In this document: one piece after another, positions 7,865 through 17,500 of the stretch
How positions within the stretch are numbered: position 1 is the stretch's first letter
Layout of the letters: every line of letters starts with the position of its first letter
Source of the DNA: Alphaproteobacteria bacterium
GTDB taxonomy: Bacteria; Pseudomonadota; Alphaproteobacteria; Micavibrionales; Micavibrionaceae
Direction of reading: 5' to 3'
Assembly: GCA_021208265.1 (NCBI GenBank)
Contig: JAJOJU010000005.1
Coordinates: 1 to 40,532, forward strand
DNA length: 40,532 nucleotides
Notes under the pieces: generated by a model
Databases searched by the model: none
What the model was told of the DNA's origin: nothing
The model's input: only the letters and a program-made list of their open reading frames with translations
Translations under genes and position numbers: made by a program

Positions 7865-9753
7865 CTACCTCCCCTTCACGCCGGAGATTTTCACATCTTC
7901 ATCCTGCAGTCCCACATTAAACGGTATATTGCCCAGATCCAGCTTCTGGGCCTCCATCAATAAATCCTTGGCAATAGGTGCCGCCACTTTGGAACCGCCC
8001 ACACCGTGCTCTACCACCACGCTGCACACATACACAGGGTCGTGTACCGGAGCATATCCGACAAACAGCGCATGGTGCCTGTCCTTCCACGGCAGATCTT
8101 CATTCTTGACCCCGGCCTCACGCTGGGCGCGGGTAATTCTTTTTACCTGAGCGGTCCCTGTTTTACCGCCCATTTCCTGCCCTTCGATATTGATGCGGGA
8201 GCCCAAAGCCGTGCCTTTTGGCGTATTAACAACCTCATACATGCCTTGCAACACCAGTTCGAGATTTTCTTTCTTTAAACCCAATGCAGGCCAGCTGCCC
8301 GGATGCTGGCGTTCATCACCCACATAACCCGCCAGCCACGGTTTAACAGCAAATCCTCCATTTACAAGACGTGCCGTCATAATGGCCAGCTGCAAAGGCG
8401 TTGCCTGCACATAACCCTGCCCGATAGAAGCCACAATCGTCTCACCAGGGTGCCAGACCTGCCCCAGTTCCCGGCGTTTCCAGTCTTTATCAGGGATAAG
8501 GCCGGGGCGCTCCTCCGTCAGGTCAAAATCCAGATTCTTCCCCAATCCTAGTTTACGAGACATCGCAGCAATACGGTCTATACCGACATCGTTGGCAATC
8601 TCGTAAAAATAAGTATCACAGGATTCCGCCAGAGCGCGCACTACATTGACACTGCCGTGCCCCCCTTGCTTCCAGCAGTGAAACCGGGCGTTACCAAAAT
8701 TAAAGAAGCCGGGGCAATAATGGCGCGTATGGCGGCTGATCTTACCGGCTTCAAGTCCCGCCAATGCCGTTACCATTTTAAAGGTTGATCCAGGCGGGTA
8801 TTGACCTGCCACTGCTTTATTCGTCAGCGGATGCCCGGCATCGGCCAATAATTCCTCCCACACATCCGAAGGTATCCCCCGTGCGAAAACATTCGGATCA
8901 AAACTGGGGTACGATGCCAGCGCATAAACTTCGCCTGTTTTGGCGTTCATAACGACAGCCGAAGCGCTGCGTTCCAGCGCCAGTCTCGCTTGCGTAAAGT
9001 TTTGCAGGGATGAATCCACCGTCAGCATCAAACGCTTACCTTTTTGCGAAGGCTTGTTACGCAACTCTCGCACCTCGCGCCCCACAACATTGACCTCCAC
9101 CTCGGAAGCGCCGGCAACACCGCGAAGCTGTTCATCGAAACGCTTTTCAACGCCTGTCTTACCGATCTTGAAGCCGGGGAGGCTAAGCAATGGGTCATCC
9201 TTTACCTCTCGTTCGCTCACAGCCCCCACATACCCTATTAAATGAGCCATAGGCATACCGTCCGGATAATCCCTTACCTCGCCCACATCGATCGAAATGC
9301 CGGGTAAATCAGGCAGATTAACCTCAATCGTTGCGACCTCTTCCCAATCCAGATTATCTTTAATTTCAACTTTCAAAAATTTGGCGGATTTGGAAGCACG
9401 CTCCAGCGTACCCTTAATTTCATCATCGCTGAGTTCAATCAGCCCCTTCAGGCGCTTGAGCGATGCTTGCATATCCTCCGTTTGTTCGGGGATCAAGATA
9501 GCCCTGAAATTCTGGCTGTTTACCGCCAGCGGCTGCCGCGCCGGTCAAGGATAAGCCCGCGCGAGGGCGGCAAAAGCTTGATATTAATCCGGTTTTTATC
9601 GGCCAACGTCTTATAACGCTGCCCTTCCGAAAACTGAAGCCAGCCCAGCCGCGTGGCAATCCCGCCCAAAAGCGCCCATTGTAGAAATCCTACAAACAAA
9701 GCCCGGCGCGTAAATTTGCGTACGGATTCGGCAGCCTCGTTCCTCATCGGCAT
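7865..9753 (-). CDS. mrdA: Penicillin-binding protein 2, frameshifted near residue 75
   Basis: This is the class B transpeptidase of the elongasome. The N-terminus (MPMRNEAAESVRKFTRRALF) precedes one membrane anchor (about residues 18-38). The frame breaks at about 9530 in LILDRRG; a one-base correction gives PLAVNSQNFRAILIPEQTE, the conserved start of the non-catalytic domain. The penicillin-binding domain has the S-x-x-K motif in PPGSTFKMVTAL (about residue 320), the second motif as S-x-D rather than S-x-N in SCDTYFYE, and KTG in GGKTGTAQ (about 531). The reconstructed length of about 629 residues is usual for PBP2. GGAGG lies about nine bases before the ATG. It sits between mreD and rodA. 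Confidence 0.95.
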
Positions 9754-9767
9754 CGTCTTGCAGCCTC

Positions 9768-10335
9768 CTATTTCCGCAGCTTGGCCATCTTATGGCTGCG
9801 CATGATCGGGGTTGCCTGCTCCGGCAAAATTTTTATGAATCGTATAAAGAAGCATGCTGATTAAGGGAAAAATAAATAACCCGCTCAAGATAACCCCCAG
9901 TACAGGCAATAAAGGCGGCCAAACCCCACTTAAGACCGAAAACAGAAACCAGCGCAGAAAATTTGAAATAGACAGAACAAGGGCAAAACCAATCATGACA
10001 GTTACAAAAGGTTGTCCCACAAAGACCCGGCGCTGGTCGGAAATAATCCAATACACCAGCAAAAATATAAACGCGTTGATACCCAAGGGAATACCGCTCA
10101 CCAAATCCAGGGTTAGCCCCAACCCGAAAACAAACCAGTTAGGAATAAGCGTTGGGCGGTACACGGCCCAGTAAAAAACCGACATAATGCTGAAACAGGG
10201 CCGAATTTCACCAAACGGCGGAATATGCACCGGCACAAGGTCCAGCACAAAAAACAGCGCGATAAAGATATATGGCACTAAAAGGCGGGCTAATCCTCCC
10301 GCCCGCTCCGGCCATGTCCAGACATCCAAGCTCAT
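9768..10335 (-). CDS. mreD: Rod-shape protein MreD, probable 3' frameshift
   Basis: MreD is a polytopic inner-membrane component of the rod system. Five or so hydrophobic segments are visible, including YIFIALFFVLDLVPVHIPPF, the GLTLDLVSGIPLGINAFIF segment (the D-L-x-S-G-x-P-L-G motif is characteristic) and a C-terminal LPVLGVILSGLFIFPLISML. Read straight, it ends at 9790 as NFAGAGNPDHAQP. A one-base change in the A/T run at about 9826-9835 gives ILPEQATPIMRSHKMAKLRK and a TAG at 9768-9770 that runs into the mrdA ribosome binding site (TAGGAGG). The longer, basic tail looks more natural, so I prefer it, though the shorter form is possible. It is placed between mreC and mrdA. Confidence 0.88.
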
Positions 10336-10381
10336 GCTCTGACATACACCAGTTGGGCAGGCCTTATCAAGGCCGGGATGA

Positions 10382-11275
10382 TTACGGATTTAAAACGCCG
10401 GTTTTCAGATTGGGGTCAATCTTGCTGTTTACAATCTTGACGTAAGACAAGGCCGTGAAATCAGACAGAGGATCAACAAAAACAGGACCGCCAACGGAAG
10501 TTTTACCCGGAACAGCTTTAATTTTACCGAGCGGCAGCCCCGCCGGAAAAATGCCGCCATGACCGGATGTCATGACAACAGCGCCTTCAAGCGCCTTATA
10601 TCCCATCGGTAAATGTTTTAAAACCGGGCGGTCATCATTGGTTCCTGCCAGCACGGCATGGGCATCGCTGCCTTGTATAATCACCGGCACGCGCGAGTTA
10701 ATATCCGTGATCAACAAAATACGTGCGCTCTTACGACCCACTTCCAGAATGCGGCCCACAAGCCCTTCACCGGAAAGAACAGCCTGCCCTTTTTCAACGC
10801 CGTCATCAGAACCGGCCGCCACAAGCAGGGTTTTAACATAAGCATTGCCAGCATCGCTAATGACACGGGCGGACACAAATTCATGCGGAGCATCAGGCGT
10901 CACCTGAAGAAGCCCCCGCAAGCTACTGTTTTCATTCTCAAGATAAACGGCACGATTATACCATTCACGCAGGCGGGCGTTTTCATCCCGCAAGGCGGCA
11001 ATTTCGCTCTGCAAGGCAGCCAGACCGGAAACATCCCGCACAAAAGCCGCCGCCCCATGAACCGGCGTTGCCGCCTGCACCAAAAGAGGAGTCAGCATAT
11101 CGGTCGCGCGCATCCGCATTTGCTCAACAACCGGAGAATGCGCGCCAGACACCGCCATTAAAATAACAGAAAAGAAGAGAAGAAGAAAAGAGGCGGCAGG
11201 TCGGCTCCACAGCCCTGCGGCTGCGGCCATCACGATATTTTTTGAATATCCGCGTCTTTTCACCACGTTCCCCAC
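10382..11275 (-). CDS. mreC: Rod-shape-determining protein MreC
   Basis: MreC is a periplasmic scaffold of the elongasome that contacts PBP2. The 297-residue protein has a short basic cytoplasmic N-terminus, one membrane segment (about residues 27-45, SFLLLFFSVILMAVSG), a coiled-coil stretch (LAALQSEIAALRDENARLRE, about 85-115) and the beta-rich MreC domain with ARVISDAG, DGVEKGQAVLSGEGLVGRI, ILLITDINSRVPV and GHGGIFPAGLPLG. The frame is intact and the length normal. It lies between mreB and mreD, with 115 bases to mreB containing an AT-rich inverted repeat. Confidence 0.96.
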   Translation of the reverse strand: MGNVVKRRGYSKNIVMAAAAGLWSRPAASFLLLFFSVILMAVSGAHSPVVEQMRMRATDMLTPLLVQAATPVHGAAAFVRDVSGLAALQSEIAALRDENARLREWYNRAVYLENENSSLRGLLQVTPDAPHEFVSARVISDAGNAYVKTLLVAAGSDDGVEKGQAVLSGEGLVGRILEVGRKSARILLITDINSRVPVIIQGSDAHAVLAGTNDDRPVLKHLPMGYKALEGAVVMTSGHGGIFPAGLPLGKIKAVPGKTSVGGPVFVDPLSDFTALSYVKIVNSKIDPNLKTGVLNP

Positions 11276-11362
11276 GGTTTTTTTATATAATTCAAGACAC
11301 CCGATTCTGAAGCTAACACAGGTACGTCAATAATAGATTAATTCTATTCGGCTTTTTAGACA

Positions 11363-11379
11363 AAGTATTTTAAATACTT
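11363..11379. repeat. AT-rich inverted repeat between mreB and mreC
   Basis: AAGTATTT and AAATACTT form a perfect 8-base inverted repeat around a single T. It lies 12 bases after the mreB stop and 88 bases before the mreC start. It could be a protein-binding site or a weak attenuator. No T-run characteristic of a terminator follows on the minus strand. Confidence 0.35.
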
Positions 11380-11390
11380 AGCCACAGTTT

Positions 11391-12439
<1,049 letters not shown>

Positions 12440-12523
12440 TTAAAATCTAAGTCTTTGATGATTATGCGCTTGGGTTATAGCAGAGAAAAAATCGGAATGC
12501 ATCAAGAGAATTTCAATCTCCAC

Positions 12524-12552
12524 AAAAATAAAAAAGCGGACCGTAGCCCGCT
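12524..12552 (-). terminator. rpmJ terminator with a UACG tetraloop
   Basis: On the minus strand AGCGGGC-TACG-GTCCGCT forms a seven-pair stem (one G-T pair) closed by a C(UACG)G loop, followed by TTTTTTATTTTT. UNCG loops are exceptionally stable. It separates rpmJ from mreB. Confidence 0.8.
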
Positions 12553-12583
12553 ATTTTGTGACGATAAAAATCCTTACGCCCGC

Positions 12584-12709
12584 TTAGCCCTGACGAGCCT
12601 TGAAACGAGGATTTGTCTTGTTAATAACATAAACGCGGCCACGGCGGCGGATCACGCGGCAGTTGCGGTCCCGGGTCTTAAGCGTTTTCAACGAATTTGC
12701 GACTTTCAT
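12584..12709 (-). CDS. rpmJ: Ribosomal protein bL36
   Basis: A 41-residue reading frame begins [20 protein letters not shown] and continues [20 protein letters not shown] to a TAA. This is ribosomal protein bL36 of the 41-residue type common in Alphaproteobacteria: the S-L-K-x-L-K-x-R-D-R-N-C-R-V-x-R-R block and the [16 protein letters not shown] end are diagnostic. It has only one of the zinc-ligand cysteines of longer L36 forms, consistent with a zinc-independent C-minus type. It has its own promoter (TTGACA at the complement of 12770-12775) and a strong terminator, so it is monocistronic. The gene is very short, which makes it easy to miss. Confidence 0.95.
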   Translation of the reverse strand: MKVANSLKTLKTRDRNCRVIRRRGRVYVINKTNPRFKARQG

Positions 12710-12747
12710 AACTTTATTCCTGCATTCTTTAAAATGAATGGACGGAC

Positions 12748-12775
12748 ATTAACCGCGCAACACAAGCTTTGTCAA
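12748..12775 (-). promoter_or_regulatory. Promoter of rpmJ
   Basis: On the minus strand there is a perfect -35 TTGACA (complement of 12770-12775), a 16-base spacer and a -10-like GTTAAT (complement of 12748-12753), about 40 bases upstream of the rpmJ ATG. Confidence 0.5.
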
Positions 12776-12823
12776 GCGTAATCAGCACAGGTTTGATCGC
12801 CCTGATTTCTGTCTAATAGAAAT

Positions 12824-13003
12824 TTAAAAATATTCGTTGGCCAGATCTTCAATATCCCGAAGCGTTCCGGGTACAAAAAGAGCTGTAGCCGCACCAACCG
12901 CCACAGCCAAGCCATACCCGCCAGTCACTACACTAAAGGCCGCCGTAGCGCCCAAAACTATTGTACCGCCGATACCGGCAACCCTTCCAAAATTATCGCC
13001 CAT
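12824..13003 (-). CDS. 59-residue glycine-rich membrane peptide
   Basis: This is a small gene starting at ATG (13001-13003) with AAGGTG six bases upstream, a good ribosome binding site. The product begins MGDNFGRVAGIGGTIVLGAT, continues through two hydrophobic Gly/Ala/Val-rich stretches (about residues 9-28 and 30-44) and ends in a charged tail, FVPGTLRDIEDLANEYF. Two small-residue-rich segments of this kind suggest a membrane hairpin or glycine-zipper protein. I do not recognise the family. It is on the minus strand between rpmJ and the divergent phosphodiesterase gene; an AT-rich palindrome ATGTATAATACAT at 13031-13043 may belong to its promoter. The function is unknown. Confidence 0.6.
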   Translation of the reverse strand: MGDNFGRVAGIGGTIVLGATAAFSVVTGGYGLAVAVGAATALFVPGTLRDIEDLANEYF

Positions 13004-13133
13004 GAAGACACCTTCTTGTTTTTATTTGTTATGTATAATACATTACTTCCTTATCAGCAACAAAAAACTGCAACATTTTTCCCTTTTCCGCATACGGACA
13101 CATGCTACAATGAATTGTTAAGACTTTGCCTTT

Positions 13134-13139
13134 TATAAT
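13134..13139 (+). promoter_or_regulatory. TATAAT -10 element of the cNMP-EAL gene
   Basis: A perfect TATAAT ends only six bases before the ATG at 13146, and no Shine-Dalgarno sequence is present (CCTCTC precedes the ATG). Transcription would start at or very near the start codon, so a leaderless message is likely. A -35 is not evident. Confidence 0.45.
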
Positions 13140-13145
13140 CCTCTC

Positions 13146-14369
13146 ATGAATTTTTCAAACGAAAAGAAATCCATCAAGGCGGGCGATATTATCATGCGAC
13201 AGGGGGAACCCGGTCACGCTGCCTATATTATTGAATCCGGCCGGGTGGAAATCGTTCTGGAACAACCCGGCGGCAAGGCCCAAAGCGTGGGCACACGCGG
13301 CGCCGGCACGATTATCGGAGAGATGGCTATCGTTGATAACGCCCCCCGCACAGCTACAGTGCGCGCGATTGAGGATTGTGAGCTTTTGGAAATTACAGCT
13401 GATGATTTTGGCCGCCGCCTGAACGCCGCCGATCCCGTGCTTAAAATGACGACTCAGGTCATCCTGACCCGCTACCGCGATATGCTGACCCGCGCCGATA
13501 TCAGCCGCGACAGCCTCAACTGGCCTCCGCCTGAATCGCTGGAACTGGATTACGCCCAAAGCTCGGACGCGCTCGCCAACATCAAAATCGCAAACGAATT
13601 CAAAGAAGCGCTGAATCATGATGAAATCAGCCTCCATTACCAGCCTATCATTAACCTGCAAACGGGCGAAGTAGCCGGGTTTGAAGCTCTTATGCGCTGG
13701 TTCCACCCGGAAAAAGGGTTTATCTCACCGGGCATATTCATCCCGGTGATTGAGGAAAGCGGCCTGATCGTTCTGGCCAGCCGTTGGGCACTGCGCGAGG
13801 CCTGCCTTGCCTTAAAGCGCATTGAAAACCGTGCAGGGTACCTGGATCGCAAGCTCTTTATGGGTGTTAATTTCTCCAGCCATGATTTTGCCTCGGAAGA
13901 TTTTGTCGATGGCGTATACACCACAATCTCGGAAAGTGATGTCGACCCCAGCCAGGTGCATCTGGAGATCACCGAACGGCTTTTGATACATCAACCGGAC
14001 AACGCCAAGGAAACGCTGGAGATGTGCCGAAAAGCCGGAATGAGCATCGCGATTGACGATTTCGGCACGGGCTATTCCTCCCTTTCCTATCTTCACTATT
14101 TCCCAATCGACACGCTTAAAATCGACCAGAGCTTCGTGCGGGATATGACGAAGAACGATGCCTCGCTGGAACTCGTTAAATCCATCATATCGCTCGGCAA
14201 AAACATGAAGATGAAAGTGATCGCCGAAGGGGTGGAACACAAGGAAGAAGGCCTTTTACTGCGGGATTTGGGCTGTGATCTGGCCCAAGGTTATTATTTC
14301 GCGCGCCCTGCAGCCGAAAAAGATGTGACGGAACTGGTGAAAAACTGGGACCCGGCAGAGAAATTCTAG
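13146..14369 (+). CDS. Cyclic-nucleotide-binding EAL c-di-GMP phosphodiesterase
   Basis: The 407-residue soluble protein has two domains. Residues about 8-120 are a cNMP-binding domain with the phosphate-binding cassette IIGEMAIVDNAPRTATVRA, keeping the Glu and Arg that hold the cyclic phosphate. Residues about 155-400 are an EAL domain with every catalytic motif intact: EALMRW (about 178), the metal Asn in VNFSS, EITERLL, DDFGTGYSSL (about 304), the Lys in LKIDQSFV, AEGVE and QGYYFARP. It should therefore hydrolyse c-di-GMP under control of cAMP or cGMP. The same architecture is known from Bdellovibrio Bd1971, a cAMP-sensing phosphodiesterase. It lies just upstream of the giant secreted protein and has its own terminator. 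The start lacks a ribosome binding site but matches the family start. Confidence 0.93.
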   Translation: MNFSNEKKSIKAGDIIMRQGEPGHAAYIIESGRVEIVLEQPGGKAQSVGTRGAGTIIGEMAIVDNAPRTATVRAIEDCELLEITADDFGRRLNAADPVLKMTTQVILTRYRDMLTRADISRDSLNWPPPESLELDYAQSSDALANIKIANEFKEALNHDEISLHYQPIINLQTGEVAGFEALMRWFHPEKGFISPGIFIPVIEESGLIVLASRWALREACLALKRIENRAGYLDRKLFMGVNFSSHDFASEDFVDGVYTTISESDVDPSQVHLEITERLLIHQPDNAKETLEMCRKAGMSIAIDDFGTGYSSLSYLHYFPIDTLKIDQSFVRDMTKNDASLELVKSIISLGKNMKMKVIAEGVEHKEEGLLLRDLGCDLAQGYYFARPAAEKDVTELVKNWDPAEKF

Positions 14370-14385
14370 CCCCGAACACCGCTAA

Positions 14386-14416
14386 AAGCCTTTGTCACAG
14401 GCTTATTTAAAATTTT
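14386..14416 (+). terminator. Terminator of the cNMP-EAL gene
   Basis: AAGCCT-TTGTCAC-AGGCTT forms a six-pair stem with a seven-base loop, followed by ATTTAAAATTTT. It lies 17 bases after the stop at 14369. Confidence 0.6.
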
Positions 14417-14519
14417 ATCCAATAATTACCTCTTTTTAACATGCTTTTTTCATACTGAAGCATAGGGTAGCGCAAAGGCGCAAAAACTCTGGGGATCTAT
14501 AAAAATTAGGGGATTAATT

Positions 14520-17500
14520 ATGTACAATAAAGGCTCTGACGGGAATTCTTCCGATTTTCTGACCAATAATGACCTGAGCTTCGGACCGAGCAAGAACACA
14601 GTTCTGCAGGCCTCCGGTGATCGTGTTGACCTGCCGGATGCCGGTTTTGTACGTGATTCCGAAATCAGCCGCGATGGCGTGGATCTGGTCCTGGAAGCAC
14701 CTGATGGCAGCACCGTTGTGATCGAAGGGTATTTTGCAGCTGTCCCCGCCCCGATGCTGTTTGCCCCCCGATGGTAGCGCCCTGACCCCGCAACTTGTCA
14801 ATTCTTTTATTGCTGAACCCCTGCAATATGCTGATGCCAGCGGCGGCGCGGGCGCTCATGATGAATCACCTGTAGGCGCCGTACAGGAAGTAACGGGCGA
14901 AGCTACCGTTACCCGTATGGATGGTACGGTGGAAACCATTCAAATCGGCACACCTATTTATCAAGGTGATGTTGTTGAAACAGATTCCAGCGGCGCTGTA
15001 AATATTGTGTTTATTGATGAAACATCCTTTGCCGTATCGGAAGATGCCCGTCTGGCGATTGATGAGTATGTATATGACCCCTCTACCCAGAGCGGGACCA
15101 CGAATTTCTCCGTCCTTAAGGGCGTATTCGTTTTTACATCAGGTATGATCGGGCGTGAGGACCCGGATGATGTTCATATCGATACACCCGTAGGCTCTAT
15201 CGGTATCCGCGGTACCATCATCGCCGGTAATGTCGACAAAGGTGAAATCACGGTTGTAGAAGGCGCGATCGTTCTGAAAGACTTTTCAGGCAACGAAATG
15301 ACGCTGGCAATGCAATTTGAAACTGCCCGCTTTAACAGCGGCACCAATCAAATTGAACATATTGGACAAATGGCAGCCAATCAGGTGGTTCAGAACTTCA
15401 TGTCCATTACGCCGGTTTCTCCCCAGCTTTTCTCATCTATCAATGATTCTGCCAGAGAAAACGGTAATGGAAACGATGCCCCCAAAGCAGGCGGCAACCA
15501 ACAGCAAGGCGCTGAAGAGAATGGTCAGCCGAACCAGAATGACGGCAACGAACAAAATCAGGGCACAGAGCAGTCCGGCGAACAACAGGGCAATACAGGC
15601 GAACAGGCCGCGCCCGTTCAAAACGGCGCAGGTCAACAACAGCCCCAGCAACAACAGCAAGGCCAGCAACAAACCCAGCCGCAACAAGGCTCCGGCCTTG
15701 GCAATCAAGGACTGGGCGGTGATGGTTCCGGCCTGCAATCAGGCAACAAAGGCCCGGCAGCAGCAGGCACACAACCAAACGGCACAACCGGAACAGGAGC
15801 GCAGACAGGTGGCGCTGCAGGCGGCACGCAACAGCCCCCTACCCAGACCGCACCAAAACCGCCGGCACAGCAAACAACCCAGACAAACACAAATGAACCA
15901 CCGCCTCCGGAGGTTATTCAAAATCAATCAACCACACCGCCGCCGAACACACCGCCCAGCATTCTGGGCTTTAGCGGGCCAAAGAGCCTGATGGAAAACA
16001 TCACAGCGCCTACTGTTGTAGCAAGAGTTGATGCCACCGGTAATAATCCGGGGGAGACGCTTACCTATAAGCTGCTGAACGGCAATACGCATTTCACAAT
16101 CGGCCCGGATGGTGTTATCCGCTCCCGCGCCGGGGTCAGCTTTGATTTTGAAGCCGTTCCGAACATCAATTTGCAAGTGGAAGTATCTGATGGTCGCGAT
16201 AGAATCGTAAAAACAGTTACCATCAACATTACAAACGATCCTGCAGACGACTTCGTCAACACCGCACCCACAGCAACTAATGCCACTTTAACAGCAACCG
16301 AAGATACGCCGCGCAGCTTCTCCGCAGGTGATTTTGGCTTCAGTGACGTTGACTCCGGCTCCGGTGATGCCATGACCGCTGTCCGCATTGACTCACTGCC
16401 CGCCAGCGGCTTGCTGAAGCTCTCCGGCGTCACTGTCAGTCCGGGACAAGTTATCACGGTAGCTGACCTTGCCAACCTGACTTTCACTCCGGCTGCTGAT
16501 GCCAACGGTGCAAGTTATGCCAACTTTAACTTTTCCGTACGTGACAGCCATGGCGCCTGGTCAGCCGCCAGCGGCAACACAATCACTTTCAATGTAACAG
16601 CCATTAACGATGCACCTACCATCACCGCCAATACCGGCTTTACCGTGGCAGAAGGCAACACGATTGCCATCACACCAGCCATGCTGGGCAGCGCTGATGT
16701 CGATGATACAACAGTGGGGCGCACTTACACCGTTACATCCGGTCCTTCAAACGGTCACCTGGCATTCTCAGGTGCCCCTGGCGCAGCCATCACAACCTTT
16801 ACACAAGCCGATATAGATGCCGGGATTGTTATTTTCGTGCATGACGGTTCAGAAACACTATCCGACAGCTTTGACATTAGTCTTACTGATGGCGGCGAAG
16901 ATGGTGCAGCCGCTGTCAATGCCACTATTAGCGTCAATGTGACGCCTGACAGTTCTTATGATGGTGACGCATCCAACGAAACCTTCTTTGCTATGAATGG
17001 AGATGGCATCGATACATTTGATGGTGCAGGCGGTAATGATACCTATGATGCTATCGGCCTCAGCGGCCCCATTCGTGCGGAACTGGGGGCCAGCAAAGTA
17101 TACTTTAATGGCGATACCGAAATTGATTTTCTGACGAATGTTGAAGAGATCATTGGAACAGGCGGTGCAGATATATTCGTAGCAGCAAATGGAGCAGACG
17201 GCTTTGACGTTATTGATGGAGGCACCGGCATTGACGTCTATGACGCCAGCAGCGTTACCTCCAGCATCAACATCAACCTGACAACCAACGAAGTTAAAAT
17301 TATTTCGGACACGAACAAGATATACGACTTCGAAACCTTTAATCTGGGTATTGGCGATGACACTGTCTATACCGACACATTCGCCTTCAAAATGCATATC
17401 AACACCGGAGATGGCAATGATGTGATCTACGGATCAGATCTTGGCAATGATATTGTCATTGATGGCGGAAATGGTTGGGATACGATTGATGTAAGCGGTT

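Noticed and set aside
11276-11390. A terminator between mreB and mreC at the AAGTATTT inverted repeat
   Set aside because: The stem is almost all A/T and lacks a following T-run on the minus strand; the genes are probably co-transcribed.
14734-14812. ATG at 14734 as the real start of the giant protein
   Set aside because: It gives a non-conserved MQLSPPRCC start; the frame from 14520 has a good ribosome binding site and joins across the C6 run into the same protein.
15751-15830. Ala-Ala-Gly sites (PAAAG, GGAAGG) resembling LapG cleavage motifs in the adhesin linker
   Set aside because: They lie in a low-complexity tract where such tripeptides are expected by chance, and no LapG or LapD gene is in the window.
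16960-17480. A canonical RTX nonapeptide array
   Set aside because: Gly/Asp loops are present but spaced irregularly and degenerate; I describe them only as RTX-like.
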